A stretch of DNA of 64,000 bases, from NCBI RefSeq assembly GCF_000335475.2, contig NZ_ANAH02000001.1, forward strand, positions 1 to 64,000, given 5' to 3'. Source of the stretch: Cystobacter fuscus DSM 2262. GTDB taxonomy: Bacteria > Myxococcota > Myxococcia > Myxococcales > Myxococcaceae. The notes under the pieces were generated by a model. It had not been told where the DNA came from and did no database searches. It was given only the letters and a program-made list of their open reading frames with translations. Positions 26,410 through 34,726 of the stretch are shown here, piece after piece. How positions within the stretch are numbered: the first letter of the stretch is position 1; the number at the start of each line of letters is the position of its first letter. The position numbers were made by a program, and so were the translations under genes.

Positions 26410-29400
26410 ATGCGGATCCCGTCGCGAGAAGCGTTGCTGTCGGAGCTGGACAAGCTGAACCACGGGGCGCGGCTCAAGCGAGTCGCCCTCCTGGGCCGCG
26501 ATAACCGCGACCTCCCCGAGCTCAAATCGCTCATGAGCCGGCTGCTCTCCGGCGGCGCCCACGAAGGACTGCTGGCGCTCGAGATGGCCCGGGCGGCGAG
26601 CGACGGCGACATCCTGCTGCGGGGACTCACCCACCCCTCCTGCCAGGTCCAGGGCCGCGCCGCCGCCTTCGCCGGACGCTTCGTCCTGGACGACACCGCC
26701 CTCGAGCGGCGCCTGCCCGAGCTGGCCCCCTTCGTCCGCCGCCGCGTCCTCAAGGGCCTGGCCCACAACCGACGGAGCGCGCTCGCCGCGCGGCTCTTCC
26801 CCCTCATCCGCTCGCGCCACGGGGCCGCGGAAGCCTCGCTCCTCCTGCCCGCGCTCGACCCGGCCGCGCTGCACCGCCTGCTCCCCGAGCTCGCCCACCA
26901 GGTCAACGTCTGGCGCTCACTCGTGCACCAGATGCCGGACGTGGTGCTCACCTTCCTCCGCGACACCTTCGCCCAGGCCTCCGGACTCGAGCGCGTCTCC
27001 CTCTTCCAGCGCTACCACGTGCCGCTCCAGGAGCTGACGCTCTCGCGGGCCGACGCCGTGCTGGCGCTCGTCCAGGACTTCGCTCCTCCCGACCACCTGC
27101 CCGCCTTCGTGACGCGCGCCCTGCCGCGCCTCGTGCGCCGCCACCCCGAGCAGATTCTCGCGCTCCTGCTGCGTCCCGCCTTCCGGGCCACCCTCCTCCA
27201 CACGCCCCTGCCCCGGGGCGCGCTGCGCGAGCTGAAGAGCGCCTCCGCGGACCAACGGCGCGCCCTCGCGCGGGCCCTCGCGGAGGAGCCCTCCCTCCTC
27301 GCCCGCGTCCTCGCGGCGTGTCCCCCTTCCGAGCGCCCCGCCCTCTTCGCCCACGCCTTCGAGGGGACGGCACCGCGCGCGCACCCCGACACCCTGCTCA
27401 CCGTCCTGCCCCTCGCCTCGCGCGACGCCGAGGCCACCCGGCAGCTCGGCCTGCGCGAGGTGCGCGAGGACCGCGACCGGCGGCTCGCCATGCTGGCCCT
27501 GCGCGCCATCGAGCACGCGCGTGAGCCCCTGCGCCAGGCCGCCTCCGCGAGCAAGGCCGAGGACCGGGCCCGGGCGCTCTCCCTGCTCGTGGCCTGCACC
27601 GGCCTGTCCCGCCGAGGCCTCACGGAGACGCTCGCCGCCCTGGCCCGGCTGAGGAACGAGCAGGATCCGGTCCGCCATGGAGTCCTGCTCGAACTCTCCC
27701 GCATCCCGCTGTCCCTCTTCGCGCCCGAGCACATCCCCGCCCTCGAGGCCCTGGTGACGTACGCCGTCGAGGCGCGCGACACGTCCCTCGGCACGCACCA
27801 TGCGCTCCAGGCGCTGGCCCTGCGCCTGCTGCGCCAGTACGCCACGGCGCCGGACCAGCCCCTCTTCCGCTTCGCCCTGGAGACCGTGAAGCGGCTGGTG
27901 GTCCGGGCCGGAGCGCTCCATCTGCCCTCCCTGGAGCGAGATCTTCCCCGGGGCGCGGAGCACCACCTCTTCGCGGCCCTGCTCCCGCTCATCCGCGCCG
28001 CCAACCAGCGCGAGAGCCACGGGATGACCCTCGCCCTCGCGCGCGCCCTGGGCCGGCGGGCGTGGAACCTGGACATGCTCCAGAGCCAGCTCGCGACCAT
28101 CACCGAATCCACCCCCGACACGGGCGCGCAGGAGGCCATCGGACTCTGGCTCGCCCCGCCGCGCACGCGAGACGCGCGGGTACGCGAGCTGCTCGATCGC
28201 GACGAGAGCCACGTCGTCCTCTACCCCGTCCTCGAGCACCTGCACCGCAGGCGCCAGGAGTGGTTGGATCCCTTCCTCAAGGGCCGGCGCATCAAGGGGC
28301 GCTTCAGCACGGGCAAGACGATCTGGGTGCCCTCGGTGTTCGACGGCTTCCACCGCTGGGTGCCCCGCCAGCAGGAGCTGCTGCGCGACCTGCTGCTGCG
28401 CATCGCCGCGGACACCGAGCGCAGTGCCTTCGAGCGCATGCGCGTGCTGCACGTCCTGCCACGCCTGTTCGTGGTCGACGTGGACACCCTCGCCCCGTTC
28501 CTCGCCTCCCCGGACGTGCCCACGGTGGAGGCCGCGCTGGGCGCGCTCGCGGCGTTGGACCAGCCCGAGCCCGGGCTGCCCCTGCTGCTGGACGCCCTGG
28601 ACGGAGACCGGGCGCGGGTGGCCATGTACGCGGTGCCCCGGGTGGCCCGCCGCGTCGCCCCCGAGGTGCTCTCCACCACGCTCGGCACGCTGCTCGCGCG
28701 CGAGCGGCTCAAGGTGACGGTGCACAAGGAGGCCCTGCGGCTGCTCGGTGCCTTCCGCTCGCCGCGCAGCCTCCCCCTGCTGCGCGAGCAGTGGGACAAT
28801 CCCCGGCTGCACAAGGACGTGCGCATCGCCGTGGGCCACGCCGCGCGGCAACTGCTCGACGAGCCCGCGGCGTGGGAGCTGCTGGAGGCCATCGCGCGCA
28901 GTCCGGAGGCGGATATCGCCGCGAGCCTCCTCGACGAAGCCCCGGCGCGGCTGCCTCCCGAGGCGCGGCCCCGCTACGCGGCGCTCCTGCTCCAGGTGTC
29001 GCGCCACCCCGAGCCCACCGTGCGCCGCCGAGCCTTCACCGGGCTCGCGCACTGGGCCAGCGGCATGGAGGACGAGGTGGCGCGCGAGGCGGCCGGGCGC
29101 GTGCTGGACATCGCCCAGGGCATCGAGTGGCGCGAGGCCCTCGGCGCCCTGGTGGGCACCACTTGCGAGGGCAAGGCCTTCGAGCACGTGAAGGACTGCG
29201 CCGCGCGGCTCGTCTCCGCGCCCCTCGCCTTCAATGCCACCGCCGAGCGCGACATCCCCGAGCGGCAACGGCTCGCGGGGCTGATCCGGGCACTGCTCGG
29301 CCAGCCGCTGCCGGTGCGCGTGCGCCTGCGAGCGCACCTCGAGGAGCTGGCCCAGGTGCTGGCGCGAGAGCCGTCACTCTGGCCCGAGAGCGCGGCCCTG

Positions 29401-29742
29401 CGGCTGGCGGGACTCCCGTGGAAGGACGTGCCGGACGCCACCCGGGTGCTGCTCGCCCTGGCGGAGGAGACGCGGGAGGAGCCCCTCTTCGCCTCGGGGC
29501 TCACCACCACGGTGGCCAGCGCGGTGGACCATCGCGGCGCCGAGTGGACGCCCGAGGGACTGTTGCAGCTCGCCCAGGCCGTCACCGGACCCCTGCCCCT
29601 GGTCGCGGTGGTGCTCGTCTCCACCGCCGGGCACCGGCTGAACTGGCGCGAGGACGCGGCCCAGGCCTTGCGCGCCCTGCGTCAGCACCCGAGTGCCGCC
29701 GTGCGCGCCGCCGCCTTCGCCCTGCTCACCGCGAACGAGTAG
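26410..29742 (+). CDS. Giant HEAT-repeat protein
   Basis: The ATG at 26410, preceded by GGAGAGGAAG, gives 1110 aa made almost entirely of alpha-helical repeats from about residue 45 to the end. Examples are LALEMARAASDGDILLRGL, LPLLREQWDNPRLHKDVRIA, PSAAVRAAAFALLTAN. There is no signal peptide or membrane segment. Large HEAT proteins of this kind with this SREALLSELDKL-like start occur, as I recall, in actinobacteria and myxobacteria with no known role. A scaffold or protein-binding role is inferred from repeat type only. It is convergent with the next gene, with only 7 bp between the stops. Confidence 0.85.
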   Translation: MRIPSREALLSELDKLNHGARLKRVALLGRDNRDLPELKSLMSRLLSGGAHEGLLALEMARAASDGDILLRGLTHPSCQVQGRAAAFAGRFVLDDTALERRLPELAPFVRRRVLKGLAHNRRSALAARLFPLIRSRHGAAEASLLLPALDPAALHRLLPELAHQVNVWRSLVHQMPDVVLTFLRDTFAQASGLERVSLFQRYHVPLQELTLSRADAVLALVQDFAPPDHLPAFVTRALPRLVRRHPEQILALLLRPAFRATLLHTPLPRGALRELKSASADQRRALARALAEEPSLLARVLAACPPSERPALFAHAFEGTAPRAHPDTLLTVLPLASRDAEATRQLGLREVREDRDRRLAMLALRAIEHAREPLRQAASASKAEDRARALSLLVACTGLSRRGLTETLAALARLRNEQDPVRHGVLLELSRIPLSLFAPEHIPALEALVTYAVEARDTSLGTHHALQALALRLLRQYATAPDQPLFRFALETVKRLVVRAGALHLPSLERDLPRGAEHHLFAALLPLIRAANQRESHGMTLALARALGRRAWNLDMLQSQLATITESTPDTGAQEAIGLWLAPPRTRDARVRELLDRDESHVVLYPVLEHLHRRRQEWLDPFLKGRRIKGRFSTGKTIWVPSVFDGFHRWVPRQQELLRDLLLRIAADTERSAFERMRVLHVLPRLFVVDVDTLAPFLASPDVPTVEAALGALAALDQPEPGLPLLLDALDGDRARVAMYAVPRVARRVAPEVLSTTLGTLLARERLKVTVHKEALRLLGAFRSPRSLPLLREQWDNPRLHKDVRIAVGHAARQLLDEPAAWELLEAIARSPEADIAASLLDEAPARLPPEARPRYAALLLQVSRHPEPTVRRRAFTGLAHWASGMEDEVAREAAGRVLDIAQGIEWREALGALVGTTCEGKAFEHVKDCAARLVSAPLAFNATAERDIPERQRLAGLIRALLGQPLPVRVRLRAHLEELAQVLAREPSLWPESAALRLAGLPWKDVPDATRVLLALAEETREEPLFASGLTTTVASAVDHRGAEWTPEGLLQLAQAVTGPLPLVAVVLVSTAGHRLNWREDAAQALRALRQHPSAAVRAAAFALLTANE

Positions 29743-29749
29743 CCTTGGC

Positions 29750-31042
29750 TCAGGGAGGACCCTTGCCCGCGAGCGCGTCCAGGTGCGCCTGGGCGTCGGC
29801 CACGTCCCGGGAGAACTCGTCCAGGTAGCGCTGGCGCTCCTCGCTCGTCCACTCGTCCGCGGCGAAGCGCTCCAGGGGGTACTCCCCCGTGGTGTGCACG
29901 ACGCCCGCGAGGGTCTTCACCAGCTCCCGATCCGGATCCCCCCGCTCGCGCAGGAGGAAGCCCTCCACGTCGCGCAGCCGCAGGGGGAAGTCCGGCTTCT
30001 TGTCGTGCAGCAACAACCCGAAGAGCGAGAAGCGCACCTCGCGCGCGCCCGCCTCCAGCTCCTCGTTGAAGTCCAGGTAGGCGAGCGGCACGCCCGCCTC
30101 GTCATCCACGCGCGCCGCGAACACGTAGCGGCCGGGCTTGCGCACCTGGAGCCCGACGTACAACCGCAACGAGCCCTGCTCCACCACCTCGCGCACCTTG
30201 CCGGTGAAGGTGGCGGGGGGCGCGGGGGTGAACTGGATGTCGAAGAAGGAGCTGCCCTCGGCACTGCCCGCGGCCCTCACGCCGAAGCCCACGCGCAGGG
30301 TGCCCTCGAACAGGGGGAACCCCTGACGCAAGGGCTGGAAGCTCGTCGTCCACGTCCCATCCCCGGCCACCTCGTCCCCCAGGCGCCCCGAGTCGTTGAA
30401 CTCCAGTGGCACCGCGCTGATCTTCCCCGCCTGCTCCAGGTAGGGCGCCTCGCTCGCGGTGGCGGAGTGCACCTCGCAGGACAGGGGCTGTCCGGTGTGC
30501 GCGTTCTCGCAGCCCACGAAGAAGCGCACCGACTCCTCGCCCACGACGAAGATCTTCTCCTGCTTGAGCCGCAGGGAGATGTCGCCCCCCTTCTTGCCGA
30601 GCGGCTGCTTGCGCGAGGGCGAAGCCGGGTACACCCGGTCCGGGTGCTCCTCGATGGGGCGGGACTCGTGCGGGTAGCGCGTGGACTGCCGGTAGGAGTC
30701 GAGCGAGAAGCGCGCCCGCTCCAACCGCGCCGTCCAGAGCCGCCGTTGGGCCTCACGCTCGGCCTCCTCGGGCGACGGAGCGGAAGCCACTGGCGCCCTG
30801 GGGACCGAGGGAGACGGAGCACCCGGCACGCGGGCCCCGGGGCTCGCGCGCACCGGGGAGGCCGAGGAAACACCCGGCCCGGACGTCTCCGGCGAATCCG
30901 GCTCCGGAGCGGGCATCCCCAGGGACAACAGCAGCCCCCCTCCACCCACCACGAGGGGAACGAGCAGGAGGAACCATCGGCCGCGGCGCGCGGGGCGAGC
31001 CGGCGGAGCGGACGGAGTGGAAGGGCTGCTGTCGTGCTTCAT
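29750..31042 (-). CDS. Membrane-anchored choice-of-anchor-type protein
   Basis: The 430-aa product begins with a 20-residue Ser/Pro/Arg-rich cytoplasmic stretch. A single membrane segment follows (WFLLLVPLVVGGGGLLLSLG), then a long Pro/Ser/Ala-rich linker (residues 45-95). The extracytoplasmic part (residues 150-375) is beta-rich (EKIFVVGEESVRFFVGCEN, LRLYVGLQVRKPGRYVFAARV) and looks like a choice-of-anchor-X type domain pair. The end is a charged helix (WTSEERQRYLDEFSRDVADA). It is probably an envelope protein facing the periplasm. It is divergent or unlinked to the next minus-strand gene at 31064-31945 (21-bp gap, possible operon with it upstream). Confidence 0.75.
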   Translation of the reverse strand: MKHDSSPSTPSAPPARPARRGRWFLLLVPLVVGGGGLLLSLGMPAPEPDSPETSGPGVSSASPVRASPGARVPGAPSPSVPRAPVASAPSPEEAEREAQRRLWTARLERARFSLDSYRQSTRYPHESRPIEEHPDRVYPASPSRKQPLGKKGGDISLRLKQEKIFVVGEESVRFFVGCENAHTGQPLSCEVHSATASEAPYLEQAGKISAVPLEFNDSGRLGDEVAGDGTWTTSFQPLRQGFPLFEGTLRVGFGVRAAGSAEGSSFFDIQFTPAPPATFTGKVREVVEQGSLRLYVGLQVRKPGRYVFAARVDDEAGVPLAYLDFNEELEAGAREVRFSLFGLLLHDKKPDFPLRLRDVEGFLLRERGDPDRELVKTLAGVVHTTGEYPLERFAADEWTSEERQRYLDEFSRDVADAQAHLDALAGKGPP

Positions 31043-31063
31043 GTCGAGGACGCCCGGAGGGAG

Positions 31064-31945
31064 CTACTTGGCGTAGGTGACCACGTCGGAGCGCACGGGC
31101 CCGACGATGCCGGCCCAGTTGCCGGCGGCGTGGTGATCATAGGACTCGCCATCATCGCGCAGCGACACCGAGTGGTAGGACCACTTGGCGATGCCGTTGC
31201 TGCACGCGCTGGTGCCCGTGTTCAGCGTGCCGTCGCAGAACCAGTCGCCGGGGTTGCACTGGGAGCTGCCCGAGGAGCCGGAGACGCCACCGGTCGAGTG
31301 ATAGGAGACGGCCTCGTCGTCCTGGCCCGGGAGCACGCCCGAGTAGGCCGTGCCCTTGGCGCCCGCGAAGTTGTAGAACCACAACGAGCGCGTGGTGTTG
31401 TGGTTGTACATGCCGCGCGCCGTGGTGGTGACCAGGTCGCTCACGAGCGGATCCGACACCGCCCAGTCGCCATGGTCCGCCAGCTCGCTGCCGCCGCTCG
31501 CGCCCGAGGCCACGTTCACCCACTTGATGTTCCAGCCCACCTGGGTGCCGCCCGCGTTGCCGCATACGCCCGTGCTGCTCGGCACGGCGTTCTTGATGGA
31601 GCGCGTGGAGCCACCGTAGAGCGACAGCGCGTAGCCGATCTGCAGGTCCCCCGCGCTGTGCGCGGCGATGTAGCACCAGTTGGCGCCCGTGCAGAAGCAG
31701 TCGAGCGCGTCCCGGACGCGGTAGTTCTCCACGGAGATGCGCTGGGTGCCGTTCCAGTTGACGGCCTTCTTGTTCACGCCCGCCGCGGTGGTGCTCGGAC
31801 CCCAGTAGCTGAAGTCGGTGTAGTTGCCCGGCTTGGTGGTGCTGCCGTTCTTGCCGTGAATCCACAGCGTGTAGTTGGTCGCCGATGCCTCGGCGGCCAT
31901 CAGCGTGGTGACGGCCACGGCGGCCGCGCTCAGGAACTGCTTCAT
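31064..31945 (-). CDS. Secreted hydrolase-like protein
   Basis: From ATG 31945 (AGGAGG 9 nt upstream) the product is 293 aa with a Sec signal peptide (MKQFLSAAAVAVTTLMAAEA, cleavage near ASA-TN). The mature part contains CYIAAHSAGDLQIGYAL, which resembles the nucleophile elbow (xHSxG) of lipases and esterases. Several Cys residues could form disulfides (ALDCFCTGANWC, SQCNPGDWFCDG). A late Asp and His (DDGESYDHHAAG) could complete a triad, but this is inference. It might be an extracellular lipase or esterase of the feeding repertoire. The 239 bp upstream to 32184 contain no gene. Confidence 0.7.
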   Translation of the reverse strand: MKQFLSAAAVAVTTLMAAEASATNYTLWIHGKNGSTTKPGNYTDFSYWGPSTTAAGVNKKAVNWNGTQRISVENYRVRDALDCFCTGANWCYIAAHSAGDLQIGYALSLYGGSTRSIKNAVPSSTGVCGNAGGTQVGWNIKWVNVASGASGGSELADHGDWAVSDPLVSDLVTTTARGMYNHNTTRSLWFYNFAGAKGTAYSGVLPGQDDEAVSYHSTGGVSGSSGSSQCNPGDWFCDGTLNTGTSACSNGIAKWSYHSVSLRDDGESYDHHAAGNWAGIVGPVRSDVVTYAK

Positions 31946-32184
31946 GGGGGAGTACCTCCTGCTCGAACTTCCGGGGGGGACCTGCATGCAGGGCTGCCAG
32001 ACAGGTGAGCCCAATCTACCTCGCTTTCTCAGAATTTGAAACAGGGCCACCTTTTTCCCATTGACATCCACGACTCACCGCGTCAGGGCGCGGGAGACGC
32101 GGCGCGCCATCCCCCGCGTGGACGGAGAGCGGCCTGGGGGCCGGGGCCTCCAGAGGGCATGGAGCCGATGCATAGCTTCAGGCC

Positions 32185-32667
32185 ATGTCCTCACTCGACG
32201 TTCCCCTGACGCTGTTGGATCCGCGGGGCGGTTGGATCAACGCTCCGGTACACGTTCACGACCTGCATGGACGGCCCGTACTGCTGTACTTCTGGACGGA
32301 GCGCTTCGCCTCCAGCCAGACCCAGCTCCCACGGCTCCAGGCCCTGGTGAGGGAGTTCCTCCCCCGAGGGCTCCAGGTGATTGGCGTCCACGAGCCCATG
32401 AAGGGACAGGACGCGAAGCAGGCCATGGACACGAACGACATCGAGGCCACGGTCAAGCGCCTGGGCTTCCACCACCCGGTGGCGGTGGACGATGGCTCCA
32501 TGGCGAAGGCCTATGGTGTCCAGGGCACCCCCGCCTACCTCGTGTTCGACGAGTCGCTGAAGCTGCGCCTGCGCGTGCTGGGCGATGAGTCCCTGGAGGA
32601 GGTGCTGCGGCCGCTGCTGGAGCGGCTCACCTCCGCCGAGTCCACCTCCGGCGCGTCCGCGCCCTGA
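32185..32667 (+). CDS. Thioredoxin-fold (redoxin-like) protein lacking CXXC
   Basis: The 160-aa product has the thioredoxin/TlpA fold: the N-terminal strand and PVLLYFWTERFASSQTQLPR, where a normal enzyme has WCxxC, then LQVIGVHEP, and the cis-Pro loop in VQGTPAYLVF. The active-site cysteines are replaced (AS-SQ region), so no disulfide chemistry is expected. It may bind or chaperone rather than catalyse. There is no signal peptide. The following SDR gene starts 22 bp after the stop on the same strand, suggesting an operon. Confidence 0.85.
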   Translation: MSSLDVPLTLLDPRGGWINAPVHVHDLHGRPVLLYFWTERFASSQTQLPRLQALVREFLPRGLQVIGVHEPMKGQDAKQAMDTNDIEATVKRLGFHHPVAVDDGSMAKAYGVQGTPAYLVFDESLKLRLRVLGDESLEEVLRPLLERLTSAESTSGASAP

Positions 32668-32689
32668 ACCCCAGATTTCGAGGAGCGAT

Positions 32690-33724
32690 ATGGCCGACCA
32701 CAAGAAGAAGGAGTCTTCGCGGCTGACACTGAGCGCCGTGGCCGCGGCGGGCGTGGGCGCGGTGATGGGACTGCGCGCCCTGCGGCGCGAGAAGCCGTCC
32801 TTCCAGGGACGCACGGTGTTGGTGACGGGTGGCTCGCGCGGACTGGGCCTGGAGATGGCCCGGCTCTTCGTCGCCGAGGGAGCGCGCGTCGTGTTGTGCG
32901 CGCGCGAGCAGGTGGAGCTGACGCGGGCGAAGGACGAGCTGGAGGCCAGCGGCGGCGAAGTGCTGGCGATCCCGTGCGACGTGACGGACCGGGTGCAGGT
33001 GGAGGCGATGGTGGCCCGGGTGCACGAGCGCTTCGGCCCGGTGGACGTGCTGGTGAACAACGCCGGCACCATCCAGGTGGGGCCCCTCGAGTCCATGGAC
33101 GAGCAGGACTTCTCCGAGGCGATGAACCTGCACTTCTGGGCGCCGCTCTACACGACGCTGGCGGTGCTGCCGGAGATGAAGCAACGGGGCTGGGGCCGCA
33201 TCGTGAACATCTCCTCCATTGGAGGAAAGGTCAGCGTGCCGCACATGCTGCCCTACAGCTCGAGCAAGTTCGCCCTGGTGGGGTTGTCGGACGGGCTGCG
33301 CGTGGAGCTGGCGCAGGACGGAATTCTCGTGACGACGGTGTGCCCGGGACTGATGCGCACGGGCAGCCCGCCCAACGTGGTCGTCAAGGGAGACCACGAG
33401 GCGGAGTACGCCTGGTTCATCACGAGCGACTCGTTGCCGGGCCTGTCGATGAACGCGGAGCGGGCGGCGCGAAAAATCATCGAGTCCTGCCGCCGGGGTG
33501 ACGCGGAGGCCCTGGTGGGACTGCCCGCCAAGGTCGCCACGCTCGCCAGGACGCTGGCGCCCAACCTCACGGCGGCGGTGCTCGCGCAGATCACCCGCCT
33601 GATGCCCCAGGACGGCAGCACCGAGCGGCACTGGGGCTTCGAGAGCGAGACGCCCCTCACGCGCTCCTGGGTCACCCAGCTCACGCGGTGGGCGGCCCAG
33701 CGCAACAACGAGCTGCTGCACTGA
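32690..33724 (+). CDS. Membrane-anchored SDR family oxidoreductase
   Basis: The 344-aa product has a short basic lead and a hydrophobic stretch (LTLSAVAAAGVGAVMGLRAL) that may anchor it in the membrane. A classical SDR domain follows: VTGGSRGLGLEMARL, VNNAGTIQVG, VNISSIGGKVSVP with the catalytic Ser, and PYSSSKFALVGL with the catalytic Tyr and Lys. After VCPGLMRTG it has an 80-residue extension. The ATG at 32690 has GAGGAG 5 nt upstream. It follows the redoxin gene closely. The substrate is not deducible. Confidence 0.87.
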   Translation: MADHKKKESSRLTLSAVAAAGVGAVMGLRALRREKPSFQGRTVLVTGGSRGLGLEMARLFVAEGARVVLCAREQVELTRAKDELEASGGEVLAIPCDVTDRVQVEAMVARVHERFGPVDVLVNNAGTIQVGPLESMDEQDFSEAMNLHFWAPLYTTLAVLPEMKQRGWGRIVNISSIGGKVSVPHMLPYSSSKFALVGLSDGLRVELAQDGILVTTVCPGLMRTGSPPNVVVKGDHEAEYAWFITSDSLPGLSMNAERAARKIIESCRRGDAEALVGLPAKVATLARTLAPNLTAAVLAQITRLMPQDGSTERHWGFESETPLTRSWVTQLTRWAAQRNNELLH

Positions 33725-33744
33725 GCCGCTGTCCCGGGCCAATC

Positions 33745-33771
33745 GGGCCCCGTTCGTCTCGAACGGGGCCC
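33745..33771. terminator. Perfect 12-bp bidirectional terminator hairpin
   Basis: GGGCCCCGTTCG (33745-33756) and CGAACGGGGCCC (33760-33771) are perfect reverse complements with a three-base loop TCT. The hairpin is between the convergent SDR (stop 33724) and araH (stop 33779) genes. On the plus strand TTGCCTCTC follows. It can serve both transcripts. Confidence 0.85.
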
Positions 33772-33778
33772 TTGCCTC

Positions 33779-34726
33779 TCAGCGCCGCCCCATCGCGCGC
33801 GTGCGCAGGTTGTCGAGCAGCACGGCGAGCAGCAGGATCACGCCTCGGGCCACGTACTGGTAGAAGGCCTGGATGTTCATCAGGTTCATCACGTTCTCCG
33901 CGATGCCCATGATGAGCACACCCACCAGCACGCCGGAGACGGCCGCCCGGCCACCGGACATCGACACGCCGCCCAGCACGCACGCGGAGATGACCGACAG
34001 CTCGAGCCCCTGGGCCGCGTTGGGCTGACCGCTGGTGATGCGCGAGGACAGCAGGATGCCGGCGACCGCGCACGCGATGCCTTGCAGCACGAAGATGATG
34101 ACGCGGGTGGCGCCGACGTTGAGGCCGGCCAGCCGCGAGGCGTCCGGGTTGCCACCAATGGCCAGGGTGTTGCGCCCGAACACGGTGCGGTTGAGCACGA
34201 AGCCGAAGAGCAGGAAGACGACCACCATCACGAGGATGGGCATCGGCACGCCCACCACGCTCTTCTGCGCGATCTCGAAGTAGTCCGAGTCATCCACGCC
34301 GACGGCGCGTCCGTCGGAGGAGATCAGCGCCAGGCCGCGCACCACCTGCATGGTCGCCAGCGTGGTGATGAAGGCGTTGACGCCGAGCTTCGCGATGATG
34401 ACGCCGTTGACCGCGCCCACCACCACGCCGGCCGCGATCGCCGCCAGCAGCCCGAGCAGGATGTTCTCGGTGTGGTTGGCCATCATCACGGCGATCATGC
34501 CGGTGAAGGCCACCGTCGAGCCGACCGACAGGTCCACGTCGCGCGAGGCCAGGCACAACATCATCGTGCAGGACACGATGCCGATGGTCACCACCGCCTG
34601 CAGCAGACCCAGCACGTTGCGCTGGGTCATGAAGTTGGGAACGGTGAGGGAGACGATCGCCAGGGCGAGCAGGAACAGGATGACCAATCCCTGCTCACCG
34701 AGCACGATGCGCTTCAAACGATTCAT
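33779..34726 (-). CDS. araH: Sugar ABC transporter permease AraH
   Basis: The 315-aa integral membrane permease has about nine to ten predicted membrane segments, beginning LVILFLLALAIVSLTVPNF. Family signatures matching E. coli AraH include MMLCLASRDVDLSVGSTVAF, IAKLGVNAFITTLATMQVV, RNTLAIGGNPDASRLAG and SGQPNAAQGLELSVISACVL. It forms the channel of a carbohydrate uptake-2 importer with AraG. Its ATG overlaps the araG stop (ATGA), indicating coupled translation. Confidence 0.92.
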   Translation of the reverse strand: MNRLKRIVLGEQGLVILFLLALAIVSLTVPNFMTQRNVLGLLQAVVTIGIVSCTMMLCLASRDVDLSVGSTVAFTGMIAVMMANHTENILLGLLAAIAAGVVVGAVNGVIIAKLGVNAFITTLATMQVVRGLALISSDGRAVGVDDSDYFEIAQKSVVGVPMPILVMVVVFLLFGFVLNRTVFGRNTLAIGGNPDASRLAGLNVGATRVIIFVLQGIACAVAGILLSSRITSGQPNAAQGLELSVISACVLGGVSMSGGRAAVSGVLVGVLIMGIAENVMNLMNIQAFYQYVARGVILLLAVLLDNLRTRAMGRR

